Shown: positions 27,670 to 35,963 of the stretch, piece by piece
Position numbering within the stretch: position 1 is the stretch's first letter
Layout of the letters: the number at the start of each line of letters is the position of its first letter
Virus record (IMG/VR): IMGVR_UViG_3300042485_000262
Span: 1-36,813 of that record
Direction: 5' to 3' (one strand)
DNA: 36,813 nt
DNA from: a virus
Translations under genes and position numbers: made by a program
Notes under the pieces: model-generated
Told to the model about the DNA's origin: nothing
Databases searched by the model: none
What the model saw: the letters and a program-made list of their open reading frames with translations, nothing else

Positions 27670-29127
27670 GACTTTTACATCGTAATGGCTCTGGAAGTTC
27701 ATGGCATCCACTCGGTTATTGACCATGGGCTTACCCTTGATGTTTAGACTGGTGTTGAGCAACATGGGACATCCAGATCGATCATACCATGCTTCTAGCA
27801 CCTGTCTGATGGGTGTTCCATTTTGCGGAACTGTTTGAACACGACTAGTCCCGTCCCTATGAATGACAGCAGGAAATAAGTCAGGATGCCTACAGCGACT
27901 GATGTATTGCATATACCTATGATCACTGCTACTACCACACAGATCAAAGTACATGTCAGCATGTTCCTCCAAAATAACGGGCGCGAATGGTCTAAATTGT
28001 TGTCGTCTCTTGATTGCATTTACTGTGTCCTTAATATCATGACCTCTGGGATCTGCCAATAGGCTTCTATTGCCAAATGCTCTAGGTCCAAACTCTGCAC
28101 GTCCCTGTGCAACTCCGCATAGAGAATTGGTTATCAAGTGATCAACTATCTCATCGGGACTGGCTTTTATTTTCAAATCGTAACCTAGATCGCAACCTGG
28201 CCAAGGCATGTGTGTTCTAGTTTTGGCCAACACAGCACCAACACTGCTGCCAGCATCTCCAGGATTAGGCATGATCCAAACATGGTTGAAATGTTTGAAT
28301 GCAATGGGGTTAGCCGAACAGTTGAGCGCACATCCGCCCATGATTACCAAGTTAGTGCTGCCAGTCAGTGCCTTGGCCTTACTGATGATCTTGTCAAAAT
28401 AAGACTCGTATATTCTCTGTGTAGCAGCGGCAATATCAAATATATCGTTGACCACTAGGTCGGGTGCCCACTCTTGGCAACCTCGATGTAGATTGCCTTT
28501 TAGTGCAACCAGCTTACTAGAGTTGTCGTTAAAAAAGTCTTGCCTAATTCTATCATACAGTTTCTTTGGGTCGCCATATGCGGCCATACCCATTAGGATA
28601 TATTCTTCTTCGTTAGGCTTTAAAAAACAACGCTGTGTCATGGCTGAGTACCATAGACCTAGACTGTTGGGATAACTCTGACTGTATACTCGACGTAGTC
28701 CTTGTGGGCTACCTTGCCAAATAGTCAGTGTTTCAAACTCACCTATGGCATCTATCACTACCACGGCTGCTTCTTTATATCCGCTGGTATAGAATCCGCC
28801 AGCTGCATGACTTTCGTGATGCATAACAGTTGATATAGGTGCTGATACATTCCACTGTTTAAGATATCGTTTTATGTTATTGCTTCTATGATTGAATCCC
28901 TGCCCTGCATACCACTGTCTAGCGGTTTTGTATAAGGGCTTTTCGTACCACACTACTTCGTTGGGTTTACCCCAGCGATTTGCATATTTGACAATGCTGT
29001 CACATAGATCGGCATCATTTTTTTTGCCGCTGAATCTTTCGCTATGGCTAGCAAAGACTAGTTGATTGTCATCGAATACTGCCAGTGCGGCATCGTGACT
29101 GTTTGCTGAGATTCCCCAAGTAATCAT
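27661..29127 (-). CDS. NodU/TobZ-type carbamoyltransferase
   Basis: 488 aa. N-terminal ITWGISANSHDAALAVFDD and HHESHAAGGFYTSG (the metal/ATP-binding His motif) with VVVIDAIGEFE, then C-terminal YrdC-like GRAEFGPRAFGNRSLLADPR (carbamoyl phosphate/ATP binding) and KRRQQFRPFAPVI and LNTSLNIKGKP. These are the hallmarks of the NodU/CmcH/TobZ family, which transfers a carbamoyl group to hydroxyls. Homologues are frequent in T4-like phages; a role in DNA or glycan decoration is suspected but unproven. ATGA overlap with the 40-aa gene upstream. Confidence 0.9.
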   Translation of the reverse strand: MITWGISANSHDAALAVFDDNQLVFASHSERFSGKKNDADLCDSIVKYANRWGKPNEVVWYEKPLYKTARQWYAGQGFNHRSNNIKRYLKQWNVSAPISTVMHHESHAAGGFYTSGYKEAAVVVIDAIGEFETLTIWQGSPQGLRRVYSQSYPNSLGLWYSAMTQRCFLKPNEEEYILMGMAAYGDPKKLYDRIRQDFFNDNSSKLVALKGNLHRGCQEWAPDLVVNDIFDIAAATQRIYESYFDKIISKAKALTGSTNLVIMGGCALNCSANPIAFKHFNHVWIMPNPGDAGSSVGAVLAKTRTHMPWPGCDLGYDLKIKASPDEIVDHLITNSLCGVAQGRAEFGPRAFGNRSLLADPRGHDIKDTVNAIKRRQQFRPFAPVILEEHADMYFDLCGSSSDHRYMQYISRCRHPDLFPAVIHRDGTSRVQTVPQNGTPIRQVLEAWYDRSGCPMLLNTSLNIKGKPMVNNRVDAMNFQSHYDVKVFT

Positions 29128-29246
29128 TTGTAGATGAACGGATCTCGTTTACGTAATTCTGCTAAACGCTTTTTAAGCGATCGATAATCTTTATAACTTT
29201 CAATAGGATGTCTAATCCAATCCCATATTAACATTAGTTTATCCAT
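29124..29246 (-). CDS. Small basic phage protein (40 aa)
   Basis: 40 aa: MDKLMLIWDWIRHPIESYKD followed by YRSLKKRLAELRKRDPFIYK. A Trp-rich helix, then a very basic helix ending RDPFIYK. It overlaps the primase stop by 13 nt and the carbamoyltransferase start by 4 nt (ATGA), so all three are translationally coupled; AAGGATGAA is a good SD. It resembles small T4-like cyanophage proteins; function unknown. Confidence 0.7.
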   Translation of the reverse strand: MDKLMLIWDWIRHPIESYKDYRSLKKRLAELRKRDPFIYK

Positions 29247-30211
29247 TTTTTCATCCTTAGTTGTATTTTTAAAGGCATAGATTCTTTAGCAGATACAATG
29301 CTCCATAGTGTATATAGCCTTCCGTATTGTCGCATAGCATCATTTACATCTTTAACACCATCCGGCCAATCGGGCATACTAACTGACCAGCCTAGTTCAA
29401 TTGCCTGTTCAGCCATCTTGATACCTGCTGCATCTCTATCGGGAACTACAATAACTTCTCGATTAAGTTGATTGAGTAGAGCAACCTGTTGCGGTCCTAC
29501 TTCATTACTCATGACAGCACATCCATCTATGCATATAGCATCCAACGGGCCCTCTGTTATCAGTACAAATTTACGATCATGTGATTGTCTATCTAGATTG
29601 AATACATAGCCGGGCTGTTGTTCACTGATGTATTTGATCTTACCGTCTTTGACCAGTCGTGCTGTATAGCCTACAATTCTATTTTGATAAAAGAACGGAA
29701 CAATTAATCTGTTGTTAAACCCATCTTCAGGAGTCCAATAGAATGGATAGTCTTCTAGATATAATCCCCTACTGATCATGTATTCCATAACAGGCACTAG
29801 TTCTTCAGGTGGTGAATGTAGAAAACTACTAATGGGCTCTGACCCTAGTGGTAATGCCTTGTCTATGAATGTGGGCAACACCGCTTGAGTACCAACATAC
29901 TGCGGATCTTCTTTAAGGCGTAGTGCTTCAAGCACACACTTGTTAATTAGATCATCTGATGCATTTAACCAGCGTAGTAATTTTTTAAATTTAACACTTA
30001 GCGGCCTACCTGGTTGCCAACTGGCTTTGAATCCACAGTTAAAACAATGATAGCTAACGCCCTCGGTTATCATAATACCACCACGCTGCCGCTTATCCAT
30101 ACTGTCGCCGTTATGGTGACAACATACAGCATTGAAGCTGATCCACCCACTAGGAGTAGCTTTGCGCTTTGGAGGTAGATGTGCTGTAGTTGTGTCTATG
30201 ATGAGGCTCAT
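29234..30211 (-). CDS. DNA primase, zinc ribbon plus TOPRIM (gp61/DnaG-like)
   Basis: 325 aa. The N-terminal zinc site is formed by CCHH (30-33) and HCFNCG (55-60). The TOPRIM domain follows with VLITEGPLDAICIDG (catalytic Glu), VVPDRDAAG (DxD-type) and a final Gly/Asp-rich end. It makes RNA primers for the gp41-like helicase encoded two genes further on. It has a sigma-70 promoter with the ATG 6 nt after the -10 (leaderless, no SD). Confidence 0.9.
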   Translation of the reverse strand: MSLIIDTTTAHLPPKRKATPSGWISFNAVCCHHNGDSMDKRQRGGIMITEGVSYHCFNCGFKASWQPGRPLSVKFKKLLRWLNASDDLINKCVLEALRLKEDPQYVGTQAVLPTFIDKALPLGSEPISSFLHSPPEELVPVMEYMISRGLYLEDYPFYWTPEDGFNNRLIVPFFYQNRIVGYTARLVKDGKIKYISEQQPGYVFNLDRQSHDRKFVLITEGPLDAICIDGCAVMSNEVGPQQVALLNQLNREVIVVPDRDAAGIKMAEQAIELGWSVSMPDWPDGVKDVNDAMRQYGRLYTLWSIVSAKESMPLKIQLRMKKWIN

Positions 30212-30217
30212 AGACTT

Positions 30218-30246
30218 ATTTTACAACAATACAGTTACTTTGTCAA
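30218..30246 (-). promoter_or_regulatory. Sigma-70 promoter of the primase, leaderless
   Basis: TTGACA (30241-30246), 17 bp, TAAAAT (30218-30223) on the minus strand; ATG at 30211, 6 nt after the -10. It overlaps the end of the structural gene. Confidence 0.75.
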
Positions 30247-31048
30247 GTGTTCCGGTGTTTCCTATTTCCAAATCATACTTGACTCTAAACCAAGCCATTT
30301 CTCGTGTATATGTTGGGTAGCTGTATGTCTTGGTTAGGGTTGCGGTAGATGTGGCAACGGCGAATGCTTCGATATCTACCCAGTCAGTTCCTGTACTAAC
30401 TACATCACTGGTAGTATACTGTACTGTAACGGTGCCAGCTAGAGCTTTGAATTCAAAATTCAAATCTACTGTATCGTCTTCAGCAGCTCGTAGTATATTG
30501 GGTTGGCGTATTTCCACAGCATCGCTATAATAGGTTGGTCGCCAAGGCAGACTAGTATTGGTATTGGTAATTGGAATGAATCTAGTAATATATCGAGCCG
30601 GAACACCAGTGGCCAACACAGATCCAATTAGTTCAATATTACCCTTTGCACCAAACTGGGTGTCAGCATACATGACAGTTCTAGTAACTGTTTCATCTTC
30701 GTTGACTGTTTCGTTATAAATTGTAAAATTTAAAAATTGTGGGGTAATGTTAGATAATGCATCCTCAGCAATGGTAATAGTAGCAAGCCCGGTAGTTGCC
30801 GAAGGTGCCACATCAACGGTTGCTAGGTCTCTGCCTAGTGTATCAGTTATAGACATTTTAAGAGTCATTTCACTAATGTCTATCCGTTTTTGGTCTGAAT
30901 TTTTTACATCTAAGGTAAGTACATTGTCTACACCTTGATAGATTTTTACACGATTTTGATACACGATGTTCCACCTCACAGGAAATAAAGCCACATCCGC
31001 AACTACATTAATTCGGTTTGGGTATAAATAACTTGAAATTTTTTGCAT
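30221..31048 (-). CDS. Virion structural protein, beta-rich
   Basis: 275 aa, almost entirely beta strands with Thr/Asp/Asn-rich loops (MQKISSYLYPNRINVVADVA..., VKIYQGVDNVLTLDVKNSDQKRIDI in part). The opening resembles baseplate/neck-region proteins of T4-like cyanophages. I start at 31048 because a TATAAATA late promoter at 31070-31077 would begin the mRNA downstream of the next in-frame ATG (31066). It is the only clear virion gene in this stretch. Exact virion part unknown. Confidence 0.65.
   Translation of the reverse strand: MQKISSYLYPNRINVVADVALFPVRWNIVYQNRVKIYQGVDNVLTLDVKNSDQKRIDISEMTLKMSITDTLGRDLATVDVAPSATTGLATITIAEDALSNITPQFLNFTIYNETVNEDETVTRTVMYADTQFGAKGNIELIGSVLATGVPARYITRFIPITNTNTSLPWRPTYYSDAVEIRQPNILRAAEDDTVDLNFEFKALAGTVTVQYTTSDVVSTGTDWVDIEAFAVATSTATLTKTYSYPTYTREMAWFRVKYDLEIGNTGTLDKVTVLL
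31023..31030 (+). promoter_or_regulatory. T4-type late promoter, rightward
   Basis: TATAAATA on the plus strand, 46 nt before the ATG at 31077 and inside the first codons of the leftward structural gene. Confidence 0.65.
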
Positions 31049-31069
31049 TTGGATAAAAGCCCTCACTAC

Positions 31070-31077
31070 TATTTATA
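31070..31077 (-). promoter_or_regulatory. T4-type late promoter, leftward
   Basis: TATAAATA on the minus strand, 21 nt before the ATG at 31048 of the structural gene. It overlaps the first base of the rightward ATG at 31077. Confidence 0.75.
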
Positions 31078-31451
31078 TGGTTAAACTAAGAGACAACATC
31101 GAAAATCAACTACCCTTTATAAGTGTGTTAAACTACGGCGAAGCAGAATACGTAGGTATCATAATCAACCAGGATCAGTTTGTTACTAGTTTTTATGATT
31201 TAGAATCTATCAAAACACCTGAAGAAAAAACAATGCTATTAGAACTTGGAGAAGCCTGGTGGTGGGAGTCGAATCGTCAGATTCCTATAACTATCTTCTT
31301 GCGCAGAGAGATCGAGCCATTTAAATACAGTATCAAAACATTTAATTCCAAGGATGTTAAGATTGTATTAGGACCCGTAGTTAACCTAATGAATCTTACG
31401 TTAAAGCGTATTAAACGTAAGAGTGTACAATTAGTCCGTAAAACTCGTTAA
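31077..31451 (+). CDS. Hypothetical protein (124 aa), late promoter
   Basis: 124 aa, alpha/beta with a basic tail (KRIKRKSVQLVRKTR). Motifs: EAEYVGIIINQDQFVTSFYD and LRREIEPFKYSIKTFNSKDV. Resembles small hypothetical proteins of T4-like cyanophages; function unknown. It is alone on the plus strand with a TATAAATA 46 nt upstream; no strong SD. It overlaps the convergent DnaE-like gene by 4 nt. Confidence 0.7.
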   Translation: MVKLRDNIENQLPFISVLNYGEAEYVGIIINQDQFVTSFYDLESIKTPEEKTMLLELGEAWWWESNRQIPITIFLRREIEPFKYSIKTFNSKDVKIVLGPVVNLMNLTLKRIKRKSVQLVRKTR

Positions 31452-32026
31452 CTGAAATCGTAGCTGATTTGTTCGCAAATTAAATTCATTTGCACCACTA
31501 CAACCATGGCATAAGCTACAGCATGGGCTTTCTTAAAGTAGTAGTCACCGTTCTCGGGTTTCTCCCAAATCGTCTTCCCAATCTCCGTCCATTCCTTCCC
31601 TATAAGGTGTTTCTTCGCTGGGCGGATTAAAGCGAGACACATTGCCAATTCGTTGATGGAAGATGGCTTCATCTGTCTCAATAAGCTCCCATACCCATTT
31701 ACGTGGAATAGTAAAGCCGTGAAATCGTCTTGTTCTAATAGATCCCATAGTGGTTCTGTCTCCATTAACTTATGCAAGTGAGCGTCATCCTTAACGCCTT
31801 TGTATATACTAACATTCAAAAAATCTAATTTAAAATATCCTCGATCTTCTGCCTGTTTATAGTCTATGTTTGAGAGATTAGTTGCGGGGTCGTGGGGTAT
31901 ACTTTGTAGGTAAACACCTGTGTTGTGTCCCACTAATTTGTCATTGTCGATACGACTTGCCTTGACGTGTTTAATGACGCCAAGTGCCGAATCTCTATCA
32001 AAGAAATCAATGTCAATATCTGGCAT
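31448..32026 (-). CDS. Miniature DnaE-like (C-family polymerase palm) protein
   Basis: 192 aa that aligns end to end with the catalytic core of bacterial DNA polymerase III alpha, which is about 1160 aa. MPDIDIDFFDRD (1-12) matches the palm motif PDFDVDF, YFKLDFLNVSIYKG (64-77) matches FDFLGL, FHVNGYGSLLRQMKPSSINELAMCLALIRP (107-136) matches the ESRGM...RPGP block, and FKKAHAVAYA (164-173) matches FNKSHAAAYA. The three Asp that bind metal in DnaE (two in the first motif, one in the second) are all kept at 3, 5 and 68. PHP, thumb, fingers tip and C-terminal regions are missing. Coupled to the 59-aa gene by TAATG. Catalysis is unproven. Confidence 0.75.
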   Translation of the reverse strand: MPDIDIDFFDRDSALGVIKHVKASRIDNDKLVGHNTGVYLQSIPHDPATNLSNIDYKQAEDRGYFKLDFLNVSIYKGVKDDAHLHKLMETEPLWDLLEQDDFTALLFHVNGYGSLLRQMKPSSINELAMCLALIRPAKKHLIGKEWTEIGKTIWEKPENGDYYFKKAHAVAYAMVVVVQMNLICEQISYDFS

Positions 32027-32205
32027 TAATGTTTTACCTCTGATTCAAATAGTATTAACGGTAGTGCATCTACCAAGTATGATGCGTATGCATCTGCTGA
32101 TGCTAGGTCGTCAAACCCAGTTAGTTTTACATATACTGCTGTGTCATCTTCACTAAGGATAACTTCTAAATCAAGTTTTTGTGCGTCTAAATTTGGTGTG
32201 ATCAT
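32026..32205 (-). CDS. Small acidic protein (59 aa)
   Basis: 59 aa: MITPNLDAQKLDLEVILSED, then beta/helix (AVYVKLTGFDDLASADAYASY). It overlaps both neighbours (4 nt and 1 nt), so it is coupled within the DNA-replication operon. Acidic; could be a small accessory factor of the DnaE-like protein. No family recognised. Confidence 0.7.
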   Translation of the reverse strand: MITPNLDAQKLDLEVILSEDDTAVYVKLTGFDDLASADAYASYLVDALPLILFESEVKH

Positions 32206-32903
32206 AAGTTTGATTCCTTAACTACTTCTCTAACTAATTCTAAATCACCTCGATATTTTTTAAACTTATTAACCCATACCGGTGGATCTATGACAGTACT
32301 TATCGAAGATAACTGCTCATCGCTTAATGTACTTAGTAGATTTTTGCCACTAGTACAGTTGAGTATTAACCATGGACTAACTTTACCGTCTTTAATGTCA
32401 TAGGTGGCTCTGTTAGTACTAACATATTTAAAATAGTGATTCCATAGACTGTTATTATCGTTTGCCCACGCCTGCATATGAGTTACACTACGTTGTAGTG
32501 CGGTTTCTACATTTTCAGTATGAATTAGCTCTAACACATATTTTTCATATAGCTCGTCACGACACCAATGATCTAATTTAACTCCGCTACGCACAACCCA
32601 ATCAATATAGTTATCCGGATACAACGGACCAACATTGCTAACATAACTACCAAATTTTACAAATGCATTGTAGTAAGGACTACGTGCAAATTCATCATAT
32701 GTTTTAACTGATTTAGCCTGCTGTGTCAGTTGATAAAACCTAACATAGGTCTGATACCCCACTACTACATGTTTCTCTTCTTTGGCCAAGTGTCTACGTT
32801 TCTGTTCACACATATGAACAGTCAGTGTCTTTTCTTGTGTGTATGCTGATTTACAAAATTGACAAATATAAGGTTTATTGTTCACGCTTAAATTTAACAT
32901 CAT
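32202..32903 (-). CDS. Hypothetical with N-terminal C2H2-like zinc finger
   Basis: 233 aa. Residues 11-31 (KPYICQFCKSAYTQEKTLTV then HMC) form a C2H2-type finger: CxxC-x12-H-x-C. The remainder is helical, with the block FVKFGSYVSNVGPLYPDNYI and an aromatic segment near DHWCRDELYEKY. I recall similar proteins in T4-like phages near the clamp-loader genes but cannot name the function. Overlaps both neighbours, so it is part of a coupled operon. Confidence 0.7.
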   Translation of the reverse strand: MMLNLSVNNKPYICQFCKSAYTQEKTLTVHMCEQKRRHLAKEEKHVVVGYQTYVRFYQLTQQAKSVKTYDEFARSPYYNAFVKFGSYVSNVGPLYPDNYIDWVVRSGVKLDHWCRDELYEKYVLELIHTENVETALQRSVTHMQAWANDNNSLWNHYFKYVSTNRATYDIKDGKVSPWLILNCTSGKNLLSTLSDEQLSSISTVIDPPVWVNKFKKYRGDLELVREVVKESNL

Positions 32904-33376
32904 TAAAACATCTTAGCAATTTCTTGTTTGCTATATCCGTGGCTTTCGGCTAATTCTTTAAGTTCGGCAAGTGTGGATATTTCTGCCAACACTTGAATTT
33001 CATCATCCTTGAGATGTGGGAATTTTTCTTCTAAGAACTTAATACGCTTGTTGTCGCCTTTCTTTTTCTTAAAGCCTATCCACTCATGATAAAATATCTT
33101 TTTACTTTCATGACTGCACATACACAACAGTTTCCACATTAACTTTGGATGCTTTTGTAAATCGAACCAGTACTTGTTAAAGAATTCATTGACTGTTAGT
33201 ACAAAATGTTCTTGGGTCTCCCTAGGCTGACTTTTAACATTTGACACGTATCTGTTAAGGATAAAAAACTCTTGCTTGAGAGATTTTTGTTGATCTGCAT
33301 CTATTTCATCCCACATGGTTGTAGCACCCATGTCAACGGCTGCAAGTTTTTCTTTAAGTTCGATCTTTTCGCTCAT
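32903..33376 (-). CDS. Probable clamp-loader small subunit, gp62-like
   Basis: 157 aa, all-helical. The pattern matches the gp62 family of T4-like phages: SKxVSN-type helix (FFILNRYVSNVKSQPRETQE), HFVLTVNEFFNKYWFDLQKHPKLMWKLLCM, a basic WIGFKKKKGDN segment and a C-terminal helix pair ending SYSKQEIAKMF-like. gp62 supports the sliding-clamp loader gp44 at the fork. Divergent, so this is an identification by helical pattern and order of genes, not by a catalytic motif. Confidence 0.5.
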   Translation of the reverse strand: MSEKIELKEKLAAVDMGATTMWDEIDADQQKSLKQEFFILNRYVSNVKSQPRETQEHFVLTVNEFFNKYWFDLQKHPKLMWKLLCMCSHESKKIFYHEWIGFKKKKGDNKRIKFLEEKFPHLKDDEIQVLAEISTLAELKELAESHGYSKQEIAKMF

Positions 33377-33726
33377 AATGGCTTGTCCTTGGATAGTCTG
33401 TATATCATTATAGCACGATCAAGAGCCTTTTGTAAAGCAGGATTGGTTGGAGCTGCCCGACGAATTTCACCCCACATTTTACTTTCCATCATATGTTCGT
33501 GCAACGGTCTGCCATCACTTGTTCTTGAGTCAGGTTGCCAATTATTGCCTTTGTTGACATAGGGTTGGATACTAGCTTCAAATGCCTGTTGATGCATCTG
33601 TTGTTGATGATCATAGTCCCAACCAATTGCTTGTCGTGTGCCCGGGTCGGATCCAAACTCTCTAGCGTAGGTCACACCGTTTACCTTTTCGTATACGTAG
33701 GTTGCACCAGGCTTTAGTGTACCCAT
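33373..33726 (-). CDS. Conserved hypothetical (117 aa)
   Basis: 117 aa, aromatic and acidic/basic mixed (MGTLKPGATYVYEKVNGVTY..., RTSDGRPLHEHMMESKMWGE). Resembles a hypothetical of T4-like cyanophages. Overlaps the neighbours by 4 nt and 1 nt. Function unknown. Confidence 0.7.
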   Translation of the reverse strand: MGTLKPGATYVYEKVNGVTYAREFGSDPGTRQAIGWDYDHQQQMHQQAFEASIQPYVNKGNNWQPDSRTSDGRPLHEHMMESKMWGEIRRAAPTNPALQKALDRAIMIYRLSKDKPL

Positions 33727-33914
33727 TATAGTAACTTTGCCTGATCTTTAAATTGTTCAATCTCATCTTTAAGACGCAATTTTATTTTTTTAAGTGTTTC
33801 AATTTTAAGATCATTACCGCGTTGATTGTATAACACAGTAATGTCTTCGTCAATTTTTCGATGTTTATCTTCAAGGTGAGAAATATGATGTTCTATTTTT
33901 TCACGGGTAAGCAT
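33726..33914 (-). CDS. DUF465/YdcH-like coiled-coil protein
   Basis: 62 aa, one long coiled coil. LEDKHRKIDEDITVLYNQRG then LKIETLKKIKLRLKDEI fits the DUF465 (YdcH) family of small bacterial proteins: L-x-x-KH, DID-spaced heptads and a conserved LKKxKLxLKDEI end. Rarely functionally studied; possibly a host-derived protein. SD AAGGAG is 6 nt upstream. Part of the replication operon. Confidence 0.75.
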   Translation of the reverse strand: MLTREKIEHHISHLEDKHRKIDEDITVLYNQRGNDLKIETLKKIKLRLKDEIEQFKDQAKLL

Positions 33915-33924
33915 TATAGACTCC

Positions 33925-34431
33925 TTATAGAATTTTACTTAAATCTATTAATTCGTTTTGTCTTGATATCTCTTTTACAAAATAGCTGCATAACGGTTTA
34001 GGTTCAGTACCTAATGGCACAGCCAGTAATTGACCATTTTTCATTTTAGGGAAATACCATTTAACGTCATTGTAGAAATTTACAATTTCGATCTTTTTAA
34101 ATTCTACTCTAAAACTACTTAACGGATTAAAACATAATGCTTCGAAGCCTCGATCATTTAAACTAGTAAGTGGTAATATTTCAATATCACAACTACTTGA
34201 ACTGTCACCTACAGCAATTGACCAATCAACTGGCATGGCTACTTCGTGTTCGCCTATCCTCAGCACCATTGCTGGACTGTTGAAACTTTCAAGAAATATA
34301 AGTGGCATAAAAAAGAAATCTGGTTCTTTAGAGTCACTATTATCTAATACTGCAAATCGTGTACTGTCATCGACTTCGTCTGGTAGGTTATTTAAATCAA
34401 ACCCTATATTTTCTAATGTTAATATTTGCAT
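33925..34431 (-). CDS. Conserved T4-type hypothetical (168 aa)
   Basis: 168 aa, beta-rich with conserved blocks FFMPLIFLESFNSPAMVLRI and DVKWYFPKMKNGQLLAVPLG. Similar proteins occur in T4-like cyanophages; function unknown. First gene of the operon downstream of uvsW, behind a TTGACA-17-TAAAAT promoter; SD AACAGGATAG. Confidence 0.75.
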   Translation of the reverse strand: MQILTLENIGFDLNNLPDEVDDSTRFAVLDNSDSKEPDFFFMPLIFLESFNSPAMVLRIGEHEVAMPVDWSIAVGDSSSSCDIEILPLTSLNDRGFEALCFNPLSSFRVEFKKIEIVNFYNDVKWYFPKMKNGQLLAVPLGTEPKPLCSYFVKEISRQNELIDLSKIL

Positions 34432-34458
34432 CTATCCTGTTTCCAATGTAGTGTAGTA

Positions 34459-34487
34459 ATTTTACAACACTTTGTTGTTTTTGTCAA
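34459..34487 (-). promoter_or_regulatory. Sigma-70 promoter of the gp62/DnaE-like operon
   Basis: TTGACA (34482-34487), 17 bp, TAAAAT (34459-34464) on the minus strand, between the uvsW stop and the 168-aa gene. Confidence 0.75.
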
Positions 34488-34490
34488 CCT

Positions 34491-35963
34491 TTATTTCCAG
34501 TCTATCTTATCTATCGTGAACGGATATTTGGCTTCTTTATAAAACTTCTTCCTCGCCGTAAGATGCCGCTTTGCGTACTTACATGTTGAGGTGATATCCC
34601 AGATCTGAACGAAGTCTTTGTCTTCCGCTTTTCTAATGCCTCGCCCAATGCTTTGTATAACCCTTGTAAAGCTCTTTCCGGACTCCACCATAACCAGATT
34701 AAAAATCCTAGGGATATTAAGACCAACAGCGGCCACACCGTAAGTCGCCACAATAATCTTATTGTCAACAGTTTTAATTTCGTCATACTCTGTCTTTCTA
34801 TCTTTAGTTTTTACTTCGCCTGAAATAAACACACTACCTTCAATCTCGTTAACGATAAACTTACCAGTCTCAATCCTGTTAACTAAGACTAATGTGTTAC
34901 CACTTTCAGCAATACCTTTGATCATCTTACTAATATAGATCATACGAGTTTCATCAGTTACTAGATACTTGTATTCTTCAGCATAACTTTTAAACTCTGG
35001 CAGATCAATGAGTTGCGCAACACTAACATGACAATTAGACAACACACCTAACTCTTGTAACTCGTGGGCTTTGATGCCTCCGATGACTGGCCCAATGCTG
35101 GCAAATATCTGTTCGTACTCAAATGCTTCCTTAGGTACAGTGCCAGTTAATCCCCAACGAATTGGAGCATTTGCTAGGTTCTGTGTTAACAAGTTTTTCA
35201 ACACTTCTGCTTTGGCCATATGCACTTCGTCTACAATGACACACTTAACACCTTCAAGAAACTCTGCCAATGTCAATATAGCATGTTCCATATTCTTACT
35301 TTTCTTGTCAAGAATATTAAGACTTTGCCAAGTACAGATAGTATGCGTTTTGTAGAGATCCTTACGGTCTCCGTAGTACACACCTACATCTAATCCCACG
35401 TTGACAAAGTCTTCTTCAGTTTGTTCAACTAGTGACTTGTTAGGAACAATGGTAATAGTTCTACCTAGAGGTTCGCATAGTTGTGCCAAGGTAGCGGTGG
35501 TAATAGTCTTACCTGCACCTGTAGCAACCTCTTGCAAGGCTTGTGGATTTTCTAAGAATCGATTTACTGTGTCTACTTGATAATCACGAAGCATGATAGG
35601 CTGACCTGCTTGTTGATGTCCTTTAGGCCAACACTTGCCTTGGTCAGCCCAATATGTTTCAGTAACTTTATTAAACTTAATATTTGCCGGTTGTCGTTGG
35701 TCCTCGACCTCACTTACATCATAACCAGAGTTTTGAAGTATTTCTAGAATACGCGGTAATTGGTTAATATAGCCGTTGCCGCCCATGCCGAATAGTGTAG
35801 TCTGTCCATCCCATCTACCTAGTTTGTATGCTGGATGATACTTGGCATATGGTATTTCGTACTTAAACTGGTTAGACAATTTTCGTCGAATTTCAACTGG
35901 CAGTCCTTCTAATTTGATATTTACTTCATCTCTAATAACTAGTTTACACAATGACATCAACAT
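34491..35963 (-). CDS. uvsW: UvsW-like SF2 helicase
   Basis: 490 aa, close to T4 UvsW length (about 500). The N-terminal UvsW domain (KYHPAYKLGRWDGQTTLFGM) precedes the helicase core: motif I ATGAGKT (147-153), DEVH (245-248), TGT in place of SAT, and motif VI QSIGRGIRK near the C-terminus. UvsW branch-migrates DNA and unwinds R-loops, which shifts replication from origin to recombination start in T4. Overlaps the upstream gene by 20 nt. Start ATG-CTT-ATG ambiguous by two codons. Confidence 0.9.
   Translation of the reverse strand: MLMSLCKLVIRDEVNIKLEGLPVEIRRKLSNQFKYEIPYAKYHPAYKLGRWDGQTTLFGMGGNGYINQLPRILEILQNSGYDVSEVEDQRQPANIKFNKVTETYWADQGKCWPKGHQQAGQPIMLRDYQVDTVNRFLENPQALQEVATGAGKTITTATLAQLCEPLGRTITIVPNKSLVEQTEEDFVNVGLDVGVYYGDRKDLYKTHTICTWQSLNILDKKSKNMEHAILTLAEFLEGVKCVIVDEVHMAKAEVLKNLLTQNLANAPIRWGLTGTVPKEAFEYEQIFASIGPVIGGIKAHELQELGVLSNCHVSVAQLIDLPEFKSYAEEYKYLVTDETRMIYISKMIKGIAESGNTLVLVNRIETGKFIVNEIEGSVFISGEVKTKDRKTEYDEIKTVDNKIIVATYGVAAVGLNIPRIFNLVMVESGKSFTRVIQSIGRGIRKAEDKDFVQIWDITSTCKYAKRHLTARKKFYKEAKYPFTIDKIDWK

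Noticed and set aside
34511-34786. 91-aa open frame inside uvsW, other frames as well
   Set aside because: It lies wholly within the UvsW helicase motifs on the same strand in another frame, has no SD and gives a low-complexity basic protein.
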